This document shows positions 51,542 through 62,900 of a stretch of 64,000 bases of DNA, piece after piece. The stretch lies in the NCBI GenBank assembly GCA_963662175.1, contig OY759218.1, positions 49,917,427 to 49,981,426 of the forward strand. The letters are read 5' to 3'. The stretch is from Aradus depressus. Lineage: Eukaryota; Arthropoda; Insecta; Hemiptera; Aradidae. The notes under the pieces were generated by a model, which saw nothing but the letters and a program-made list of their open reading frames with translations, searched no databases and had not been told where the DNA came from. Numbering within the stretch: the stretch's first letter is position 1; the number at the start of each line of letters is the position of its first letter. Position numbers and translations under genes: made by a program.

Positions 51542-51994
51542 TTACTTATATGATGCGTCGGTGTTTAGCCCTATTTCTGATACGTGTTCTTTTACCCTAT
51601 CTTTAAATTGTCTCCCGGTTTGACCTATATAAACAAAATTACAAGAACTATATTTTAGTTGGTAAACCCCGCTTTTTTCTTCTGTTTTTATTTTGTCCTT
51701 AGTGTTGTTGAGATGTTTGTATAGAGTATTATTAGTTCTGAAACCTACCCAAAAGTCCTCTTTTTTAAGTATATTTCCTATCTGTTCTGAAATCTTTCCA
51801 AAATACGGTAATCCCACCCATTTTTTAGTCCCTGTATTATTTGTTGTGTCTAATTTTGAAATGTCTTTTAAATGTATTCTGTTTATGACTTTACGTCTTA
51901 TCTTATCAATAATGTGACTATTGTATCCGTTTTCTTTAGCTATATTATTAATGATGCCTAACTCTGTGTTTCTGTTGTCTTCGTTTAATGGCAT
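51542..51994 (-). CDS. PLE GIY-YIG endonuclease domain
   Basis: A 150-codon open frame. The region VGLPYFGKISEQIGNILKKE is a typical PLE linker, followed by GVYQLKYSSCNFVYIGQTGRQF and KDRVKEHVSEIG. GVYQL...YIGQTG is the GIY-YIG nuclease motif (here G-V-Y and Y-I-G), with the downstream catalytic Arg in the RQFKDRVKEH helix. The upstream RT frames are broken, so it is only a fragment of the original protein. Confidence 0.88.
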   Translation of the reverse strand: MPLNEDNRNTELGIINNIAKENGYNSHIIDKIRRKVINRIHLKDISKLDTTNNTGTKKWVGLPYFGKISEQIGNILKKEDFWVGFRTNNTLYKHLNNTKDKIKTEEKSGVYQLKYSSCNFVYIGQTGRQFKDRVKEHVSEIGLNTDASYK

Positions 51995-52179
51995 TGTGTA
52001 GGCTCTGTGAAGTAGTGAATATAATGCTGCATGTTTGTGTGTTGTGGGAGCGTTTGATGTATTGTGTATGATGGAGTCTGTGATTGTTGGTTTTCTGTAA
52101 ATGTTTTATTCTAGTTTATTGTTTATTATATTAAATTTAGGTTCAAAAAGTTTAAGGTATTCCCCCCCATTTCTATAGT

Positions 52180-52974
52180 AAATTTTATTTATTCATGTAT
52201 ACTGTTTACGAAATCAAATAGCTGTTTTATTTGCCGATTTGAGCCTATAAACAGTATGCATATGTCATCGACGAAACGATACCAAAATAATATTTTAGTT
52301 TTACTTGGAGTTTTATCAAGAATATATTTTTCTAGCTGATCCATAAATAAATCCGCTAGTAGGGAGGGATAAGCAAGAACCCATTGCTAATCCGTCTTAT
52401 TGTTCATAAATTTGATCATTAAAAGTAAAATAATTTTGGCTAGTACATAACTTTAACATGTCATATATTTCAATTTTTTCATAAAATGAATGTCTAGTTC
52501 TTATAATTAATTTATTAACAATATCAAGACATTCTACCAGAGGGATATTGGTAAATAAATTAGTTACGTCTAATGACAACAATTTAGCCCCTGATCGTAT
52601 GTTTAGTGTTTTAGTTTTTTCCACAAAGTCTAACGAGTTTATGACCGTGTGTGAGAGTTGAAATTCTATGAACGATCTGAGTTTTTTTATTGAGAAATTT
52701 GGATAATTTGTAGGTAGGGGAATTAATAAATGATACAACAGGTCTAATAGGGATGTTGTCTGTGGATTTTGGGGAGACCTGTTAATTTGGGAATTGTGGG
52801 ATTCATTACTATGAGTCTCTGTTTATACGTACCTTTTGCAATATAAGTAGTTTTGGAAACTGTTTCCCGAACATTCTTCTGTAATGAAACGGTGGGGTTT
52901 TTTTTCACGTGAGAGAAACCGTTCTCTTCAAGAAAACTGAGCACTTTATTAACATAAACACTTTTCTGCAACAA
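52180..52974 (-). pseudogene. PLE reverse transcriptase, frameshifted
   Basis: The minus strand gives the fingers (YVNKVLSFLEENGFSHVKKN, PTIPKLTGLPKIHRQ), then after a frameshift LLSLDVTNLFTNIPL (motif A with the catalytic Asp), and after a further stop LFWYRFVDDICILF at about 52290-52250 (motif C, F-V-D-D). Frameshifts near 52740 and stops near 52395 and 52190 make it inactive. Confidence 0.88.
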
Positions 52975-52980
52975 AAGTTC

Positions 52981-53045
52981 TGATTCCTCCTAATCGGCCG
53001 AAGGGAAGAAATGTTTTAAGAGGGAGGTTTAAAAACTCTAAAAAC
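52981..53045 (+). repeat. ITE fragment after PLE copy 2
   Basis: TCCTAATCGGCCGAAGGGAA, GAGGGAGGTTTAAAAACTCT and AAAAACTGCCATGAT: a plus-strand monomer, in the opposite orientation to the fragment on the other side of the PLE. Confidence 0.65.
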
Positions 53046-53248
53046 TGCCATGATTCAATGACAACTTTTTAAATTATGATTTTCAAGAATTATATTCACC
53101 TAATATAAACAATTGTAATGCAAATAAATGTTTTCCATTTGCAAACTTTATTTCTCTTGACCTTCATTTACAGACAGAAAATTGCCTTTTTGTCATTGCG
53201 CTTTTGTATTATTTGTTTCAATGTTTCAGATTTGGGGTTTCTTCTAAA

Positions 53249-56200
53249 ATGTTGAACTACGGATCGACAATTGTGATATTTCTTTTAATTTCATATGTTG
53301 TTGCCGAAAGTAAGTTGAATGGATTTTTACTTTATTTTTATTTTACCCTTAATATATATTAAATATATTTTATAAATACATTAAAATGTGTTTATATATT
53401 TTTTATATATACAAATGTATATTTATTATTACCAGTGTTCTGATTCTTGATTGTCTTTTTTATTTAATTAATTACTTTTAAAATATATATAAAAAAAAAA
53501 GGATGAAAACACTTCCGGGTATCGTATAAAGAAAGAAAGTAAATTTCGTTGTCTGAAATCTCTGGGAGCTGATTTGGCTTGGTACCAGTGTATTTAGGAC
53601 CTGTCATGTTGGCAATACTGGAGCTCACTGGATTCATTCTCCAACACGTTTATTTTCTTCACTAATTAAATCTATTGGACACCTACTTTCATATTGTTTT
53701 TATAATTCAAGAAAATAAGTTTGTAAAAACTTTTAAATTTTATTAAATTTTTTCTATTATTCTCACAAAATTCAACAAGAAATTGCATAACAATTATGGT
53801 AATCCTTCATTTTATAGAATATGTACTTAGTATATTATATCTAATTACCTTTTTACTTTCATGTATTACGGCATTTTGCCCTGGTCTAAGCATTACGAGG
53901 CAAATATTCAGCTTTTAAAGTATAAAGTTTTTTAAAATTTACTCTGTTCAATAGAAAGGAACTATAGTAGAAATACATAAGAATTTTCAATTAATTAAAA
54001 ATACAGTTCACTAGGTATTTATTTATTGTTGAGTGTGCAAAGAGATTTTGAACGTATAATAATATAGGAATAGATAATTAAAATACACAATTTCTTAGTC
54101 AAACTTTACTATGTATTCTCAAATACTCAACTGGTTTCGCCGTGTTAAGGCATTATCAAGAGTCACTTATAAACTGACATATGTAATTGGTTGACAGGGT
54201 AGAAGGTACAGTTATGGAGGGGGGATTTAGGTAGTGACGGGGAATCCCTTGTTTTTGTTACTCTATACATTCTAATAAACAGATATTTAAAAAATAATAA
54301 TAAATATAAAATAAAAAGAAATAGATATATAAAATCTAATAATGTGAAGCTAACAGTAAAGAGTTGGTATTTATATACTTAAGTAGAACTCTTGAATGTA
54401 AAGTAGAATTGAAAGTGAATAATTTCAAATTTCAGGCAAATCGGAAAAACCTTTGGTAACTGTCATTGTACTGAAGAGGGAAGTATTAAAATGTTGATTC
54501 CCTAAAACTATTTAAAACATTTTTTATAAAAATATTTACAGCTGTTCACTCGTTAGTTAGTTATTATGACTCATGCCCGGGCTTTAACTACAAGGTCATA
54601 TCGCCTACCACCAGAGCGTTTTTTCGCTACTCTGGTGGGCATGAGCCCGACTCTACTATGGGAGTCTTAAATTTTGCCTACCTTAAATTTTTATTCAACT
54701 TAAGTGAATCCGAAGGACCTGCTCAAGGTTTTTTCACCTCCAAGATAAAAAAAAACCTAAGGGCCAGTGGCGGGTTTCGGTACCCGCGATCTTGAGCTCA
54801 GTAACCAAGAGTGTTCTCTTGTAACAACACTAACTATTTATGCACTTATTTCTACTGTTTCAGGCCGCTTTCGAAATGCTAACATATGTGGAAAACCTAC
54901 ATGCAAAGGTAACATTTTTAAAATAGATTTAATACAATTTAAAAAATGAATTTATGAAAATCAGGTATAAGAAATAACTTTTCACTATTGTTATGTACAC
55001 TAGCGTGCAACTTAGGCCAGTGACCTTGCAAGGTCCGTTTTTGTTGTACTGTACTGTCTCAGATAAAAATTTAACACGCAAACATTTATTTTTCAGTTCA
55101 CTTTCTCTTCTCCAGTTATACGAAGTATCGAATATGAAATGAAAATTCGATGCGGAGTTTTCAACGGAATCTCATATTTTCAGACCCAAAAAAATTGTAC
55201 CGGAACAGAGAGGTTCAGGGGAGGGGGCACAATTCAAAAATTCTCTATGAATTTGTATGAGGATTTAGGATTTTTACATAGGGACGTCAACTATTGAATA
55301 TTAGTACAAACGGTCGACGTTTTGGAGGGGGAGTGAAAAATTAAATGATTAATTCGTTTTGGGGAAGTACGTTGCCGGTGATTCACATTCATACTCCTTC
55401 ATTCATTGCCAACTGGACGGCCCCTATATTTCTGATATCCGGCCCCTCCGTGGTGATTTGGTAGCAGCTATGAGGAATCATCTGGTCTGTCTCGATATAA
55501 ATTCAATAGTAAATTCTAAATACAACTCCCTCTACCGATTGGTCAGTGCTTTAGGACCTCAGGAAAGCTATCTTTCAATAAACTGCCATATTGAAAAACT
55601 CCGACTTCTAGCTCAAATCCGTCTCCACAATACCAATAAAAATTTTAGAATATTACTTGGAGGGCTTAGGTATGAGTTTTGTCCTGAAAGTGTCTGCAGG
55701 CTCTGTACCTTAGATGAGAAGGATGATCTCATACATTTTTTGCTCAATTGTCCCGCCTTGTGTATCCCCAGGCAAGCATTTCTCCATAATCATCTCACCA
55801 ATAGACCAGAATATAACTCAGAAACATTTGTACATATTTTAAATAATTTAAAAGTTAGAGAAATTAACGATTTATTTTTATTTTTTTCGGTTGCTTTAAA
55901 AATAAAGAATAATCTAATTTAAATTGTGCTTGTAAGATGGATATATATATTTTTTGTTTTTATTATTATTACTTTATTTATTTATACATGTAGTATTTTT
56001 TTTTTTTTTTTTTTTATTTATTCATGTGTTTTTTTTGTTTTATATAATTTTCGAATTGTTTCATTTACACTTCTTTTGTTATTTATTTTGTGAAAAAAAA
56101 ACCCACTCATTGCCATGAGGATTGTAATCTTTTGTGCAATAAAAAAGTTTATCTATCATTCATTGCCAACTGTTTATTTTATGTTTTTGTAAATTAATGA

Positions 56201-59200
56201 CAATTAAAAATGTATCAAAGTTAAAAAAAAAATAAGCCTGTAAACGTAGGACGAAAATTTAAAAAAGTAGACATTCGCTTTATTTATACTTCCCCAGCTA
56301 AACGAAGTATAGGGGAAGTTATGTTATCGGCCAGAAATTTCATGCGAAGTTTTCAATGGCATTTCATGTTTTCCGACATCCAGATTCCAAAAATGGTAGA
56401 AATAAATGTCTGTCTCTCTGTGTCTATGAACACGATAACTCCCGATAGAATGAATGTATCGACAAGAAATTTTATATGTATATCCAGAACTCCCCAAGGA
56501 CATGATCTTCAGCCAAATCGGCCAAAGGGAAGGGGGATTAGGGAGAGGCTTAACACAAAAACATTAACAACTACCATTGTAATGAATGTATTGACATGAA
56601 ATCCCATATACTTATAAATTTAAAGCCCTATAAAGGCGACATCTAACAATTTTCAACAGAATCAGAAGAAGGGGTTATACTCAAATATCCCGATAACTGC
56701 TGATGTAATGAATGAATGGACATGAAATTTTATATTTAAATTCAAAACCTTATAAGCATGACACCTTTTAATTTTTCGCAAAATCGGTAGATAGGAAGGG
56801 GAGACCTTAGAAGGGGGACTCGATTCAAATTCTCTAATTACTGCCGATGTAATGAATGTATCGATACAAAATTTAGTATGAGGATTGTGAAGCCATTATG
56901 TAAGTCAAATATTGAGTTTAGGCCCAAACGGTCCATTGGCTTTGGAGGGAGAGCGAAAAGGTAATTAATTAATTCGTCCTGGGGAAGTACATAGCCGGTG
57001 ATTCATCGATGACTTGTTTTTTTATAATATTATGAAAAGTCATTTTATTTTTTTTAATCTCCAATCGATGTAATAACAAAACTTTAATTGTAAATCTTAA
57101 GTAAGTAATATCCGGACAATAGTAAGTATGAATTAAACTCTTGATCATTCGAATGACATTAATAATTATATATAGCTTACTGAGCTCAGAATCGCGGGTT
57201 CGAAACCCGGCCGAGGCCCTCAAGTTTTTTATCTGTGAGTTGAAAATACCTTGAGCCCTCCGTCCTTCGGATGGGAGCCTATACGATGTCAGGTACTCCC
57301 CTTACCCCAAGGTGAATAGGGTAGGCAAAATTTAGGACGTCCATAGTTGAGTAGGGCTCAGGCCCACCACATGACATAGAGCGCAGTTAGTAGGATTATG
57401 AGTCATAATAACTTACTAACTAATAGAGCTTATGAGAATAAATAATGTTAAAGAGTTAAATATTAATTTGATGAAGGTGGTTTGAAACAAAGAATTGGTC
57501 TTGGCATCTCCAAAATATATTTATATAATTTTTCTTAACATTTCACCATTATTCACACATTTTCAAAACATTTGTGATAATATTAAACAATATTAAAATC
57601 TGATTTATTAAGCATCATGTAACGATGGAGCGTAATCACAACTTCTCTTTTAATGATAGACATCAGAAATCAATATTTTGAAATAAGCAATAAAATGAGG
57701 CATCTAATTTTGCCTATCGAGGTTTAACGAGCATCTGACATAGCTCAGGCTTGAGATAGCAATTTCACGTCCACTCAAACGACGGCGTGCTCATGGTTCT
57801 TTAACTTGCAAATAAGAAACCCCACGGCTCATTTCACTCACAACGGTTTTGGACATACGTTAAAAAGACGTACGTCCACATTCCATTATTGGAGTTGAAG
57901 AGATGCATGAGACTTTTCACACAGAACGGTGCACCATGGTGCCGTTCAGTAGCCGTCCTTTGTCACTAGAATGGGCGGCGACCGTGCCGTTCCGGGAAGA
58001 CAGTGGCCTACTTGACCAAATGCAGCTTTTCACATGCGACGAATTTTAGTCGTGTCAGCTTCCCTCATGGCACGAAAACAGTAAACTTCTTGGTTAAAAT
58101 GGCTGAAAATATTGATTAGCCATAGCGCAATAATATTTCCCTGATTCATTGAAACACGCTGTCATTTTAAAGGGCGCACAGTAGCCAACCACGCTACTTC
58201 TCAAATGAAATTGGTCAGTTTTACAATGAGAAAGCTGATGTTTTTGAAACAGCCTGAAGATTGCCCACCCTTTCCACTCCCCGCCTATCTCTAACTAACC
58301 TCAATTATGTGCTCTCATCTAACAGACTATAATTAGTATTTTTAAAATTTTTTTCAGCCTCTACAAAATTTCGTTACAAAGAAAAAGTGAACTACACTTA
58401 TCAATATAGCGCAACATCAAGCACGAAGTTTGATGGCGCGGGAACTAACTCTTCTGATATGACAATAACTTTTACAGTAACTTTGAATTTCCGAAGTAAA
58501 TGTGACGGAATTATGAAAGTAAGTACATTTTTCTGAGACAAAAACGTTTGAGTATAAAATTTTAAATTTGGTAATGATGATTTTACAATGTTGTATGTAA
58601 ATTTGCAGCTTTCCAATGCCGAAATATTTCATGGAACTGATGGTAATTTTAACGGGAGTTCTTCCGAAGAATTTAATAGAGCTTTAACAAATAATCATTT
58701 GAGGTATGAATCATAATTTTTGGTGAGCTTATATAATCATTTCAGTTAATTATTTTTAATTTTTGGTGCGCCTGTATAGTCATTACAGTTAATTATTATA
58801 ATTGTTGGTGAGCCTGTATAGTCATTACAGTTAATTATTATAATTGTTGGTGAGCCTAATGTAATCATTTCAGTTAATTATTATGTTTGATTATTTTCCA
58901 GATTTTACTTTGATGATGGGACTATAGCACAAATTTGCCCCAGTAAAGATGAGTTAGTCTGGGTTTTAAATTTAAAAAGAGGAGTTTTATCAACAATTCA
59001 AAATACAATGGATCGTTTTGATATTGATCAACATTTGTGGGAGGTAAGCGAAATTTTGAATTTTTTCTCTAATACACGACAGAAGTACGATGAAAAATAG
59101 ATTTTATTCATTGAAAATTGCTGCGGGTTTAATCTACACTAATATATAAAGAGAGAAAGTTTGTGTGTTGTGAAAAGGCTCAAGATCATCGCTTAACGTC

Positions 59201-59888
59201 CCATACGAAGGACGCAGAAACGTCCATTTATACTGAGGGACGGGGGGAGGGTAGGGATGTCATAAACCACTGTTTTCGCCGCAACGCAACTCAGTCCCTT
59301 TTACCGATCACAACCGAACAAATATAATAAAAAAAAATTGAAAAACTTTTCTATTGATTTTGTTTATTATCCCGAAAACGGTCAGGAAATCGATCAAAAT
59401 ACAAGATGAAATTCTGAAAGAGGCCAATGAATTCTTATAAGAAAATTATATTCAGCGGTACTGCTTTCCATTTTCAACCCCCCGGATTAAGATTTCTCTA
59501 AGAAATTAAATGTAATATCTAATTTTCTCTGTAATTTTTTTTTTTTTTTTTCCAGCGAGATATTAATGGTGACTGTATGCATGGCTATTATTTCAAAGAA
59601 GTCAATGGTACAACATTGAAAATTGACAAAAAACTTGATGTATCCTCTTGTTTCAAACGTCATCAAGTTTATTCCATAATTCCAATGACGCCTTATGTAT
59701 TTCAAAAGGTAAGTTTATGCAATTTTTTTTTTTCACTATCTATGATAAATTAAGTTTATTCTCTGTAATGTTGAGCTCTTTAAAGCTGGAAACGAAACTG
59801 TGGTTTTTAAAATATTGTTTATTTCACAAAAAAAAAAAAATATTATATATATAATATATGGTAGAAATATCGAAAGTACTACCATGTA

Positions 59889-59940
<52 letters not shown>

Positions 59941-62900
59941 TGAAATAGGCAATATCTAAAGAAAGCATATGTTTTTCTTCCCCATTTTTTACTTCCCCAG
60001 CTGTACGAGGTATAAGGGAAGTTATGTAATAAATTCGGCCATAAATTCGTTATGGAATTTTCAACGGAATTAATGCTTCCGACCACCACATTCCAAATAT
60101 GAAAAAAACAAAACAATTTCTGTCTGTCTGTGAACACGATAACTCCCGATATACCTAATGAATGTACCGACACGAAATTAACGACTACTCCTATTGATTC
60201 TCAGCCAAATGGAATGGGTGGGATTAGGGTAAAGGCTGTTTGTGTTAAACAAAACTCTAATAACTGCCGATAGTATACTTATGCATGTGACCTGAACCCT
60301 ATAAATTTTCAGCCAAATCAACCAAAGCGAAGGAGGGATTATGCAGAGGCTTAAGTCAAAAATCCCAATCACTGCCAATGTAATGAATGTATCGACATGA
60401 CATTTCACATGTAAAGATCAAAACCCCATGACGACAATACCTGTCAATTTTCAGCAAAATCGGTCAATCGGCCCTTGTTCAGGGGAGAAGGCTTAGCTCA
60501 AAAACCCTAATAATTGCCGATGTAATGAATTTATCGACACAACATTTAGTATGAGGATTTAGAAGCCCCTATGTACTCGTAAGTCAAGTATTGATTATTA
60601 GCCAAAACGGTCAACTAGTTTTCGAACGGTAGCAGATGGTTAATTGATTACTCCGTTGTGGGGAAGTACATTGCCGGTGACTAACTGACGACATTTTACA
60701 TCTTGTATTATATATTTCAGAGACATCACAAATGGACCCCGTTGAATTCTTCAGTAGCTTGCACTCAGTATATTGACCGCAAAATTTTGACAAATGTTGC
60801 TTGCAGGGAAGAGCACAACTATCAACCTTTTTATAATCAAAGTAACGGAGCGAAAACAATGGCGAAAAACAAACTAACACTGCTACATGAAGAATCCAGT
60901 TCATCTTTTGAAATCGAAGAAATGAAACAAATGAGTAAGTATAACAACGCAGTTTCCGAGTTGTACCAAGTCTAGGGGAAGTTATGTAATCGGTCAAAAA
61001 TTCGGCTCGCAATTTTCAGCGGAATTTCATGTTTTCCGCAGGTTGTCAAATAAAATATAGTCTGACCTCTCACAAATTTTTATTGATGGTAGCTAGCCGG
61101 CTTTCGAGGTTTCCTTCATCATCAGGCAGTCTGATAAAAAAATTTAAAAAAAATTTGAATAAAACTAAATAATTTTATAATAAAAAAATAAATAATTAAA
61201 ACAATCTAAAACGTTAACAATTTAAAATATCATGGATGGGACAGACGAGTTATTCCTGTCCACCATCTGAGTCACAACCTCGAAAGCCGGCTAGCTACCA
61301 CTAATAAAAATCTGTGAGAGGTCAGACTATATTTTATTTGACAACCTGTGAAATAATCACTTCTCACTACATCAGCCATCTTCATATTATTCATGTTTTC
61401 CGACCTCTGGAAAAAAGAAATGTCTGTCTGTGTGTCTGTGAACACGATAACTCCCGATAATGAAATGAAAATAAATGACTAATGAAATTTTATTCAGGGA
61501 CCGAAGTCCCCTAAGAATAAATACGTACAGAGTCGAAAAGTAAAGTAAACAATGAAATAATATATCAGTATTTGATACAAAGTGTTCGTTATTGTGTTGG
61601 TAAACATGTCTGAAAAGTATCTGTATATTGTTAACCAAACCGTATGTTTAGTCTGCTGTCAGCTGTCAAAGAGGATATATGTGTTTTGGTACGATCGGCG
61701 ATTATTTATTTGTTTACAAAATGGATCAGAGAATTGCTACCTAAAAGTGCAACGCCGTTTGCGTGAAGCAATCCGAAAAAAACGCCCGGTTTGTTCGTGA
61801 ATTTTTGGCCACAAACAACACTATAATAATGCCCCAGCCTCCATATTCGCCAGACATGGCTCCGTGTGACTTTTTTATGTTCCCAACAATAAAGAGAACC
61901 TTAAAGAGCCGTCGTTTCACAAGCATAGATGAGATTAAAAGCGTATCGCTGAGAGAGCTAAATGCTATCCCAAAGATCGAGTTCCAGAAGTGTTTCGGGG
62001 ATTGGAAGAAGCGCTGGCATAAGTGTATAATATCTAATGGGGACTATTTTGAAGGGGATAACACTATTTTAACACACCTCGTAAATAAGATCTATATAAA
62101 TATGGAGTAGTAACTAGCAAAAACCTTAAAGTATCAGGATACAGATTACCTAATAAAATAAAACATGCTTATCCCACCTGTATCGTTTGGTGTCTAAAGA
62201 AACACTGGCTAACAGCTTAGAGATGAGGGGATAAGAGGTTTATTCAGTCTCTCTATATATCTGCAAATAAATACTTGAACATTCATCCGAAACTAATAAG
62301 ATGTACACAATAAATAAAATAAATATCGATAATAATATTTAAAAAATAAATATCTATGTAGTAATAAAAAGTTAATATAAATTCTACAAACAGCCAAATT
62401 AATGTTTGTCATACATTTTATGACAAAAATCTATTTGCATGTTATTCGAATTTATATAAATTTGCTATTATTGCATACATTTTTAATTTATTATTATTAT
62501 ATATTTTTATTTGATTTACTGTGTATATCAGGTTGGTTTCGAATGAATGTTTAAGTATTTATTTGCATGCATGTAGAGTGAGTGAATAAACCTTGTATTC
62601 CCTCCCCTCTAAGCTATTAGTCAGTATTTCTTTAGACCCCACACTATACGGATGAGTAGACAACTTTTATTTCATTTTTTAATCTGTACCCTGATTCATC
62701 AAGGTTTTAGTTTGTTACTTTTACATATTTATATTATAGATGTGCCACTGATGATGACGCAGTTATGTATTTTATTTCTATGAGAAAGCTCGTCTCGTAA
62801 CATCTTAGTATCACATATATACCTGTATTGTATATAGAATAACAATACAGATACAAAATTGATTCTTCATCTATGGGTAGTCGGCAGAAATATGTATTTA

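Larger units (their letters stand above)
50868..52980 (-). mobile_element. Penelope-like element, copy 2
   Basis: Minus-strand order: reverse transcriptase pieces (52974-52200), GIY-YIG endonuclease (51994-51542), then a 3' untranslated region with a hammerhead-like motif (50995-50972) and the terminal AAAACGTATGTTTTTTT and ATATTGTGAAACACTTGATA. The 5' end is truncated within the RT. ITE fragments abut on both sides. RT plus GIY-YIG is diagnostic of PLEs. Confidence 0.9.
60950..61465 (+). repeat. ITE 5' part, split by a foldback
   Basis: Resumes 16 bp after the donor of exon 7 with TTGTACCAAGTCTAGGGGAA and GTTATGTAATCGGTC. It is broken at TTCATGTTTTCCG by the foldback 61039-61389 and continues at 61390 to CTCCCGATAATG, where a T2 LINE tail begins. 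Confidence 0.8.
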
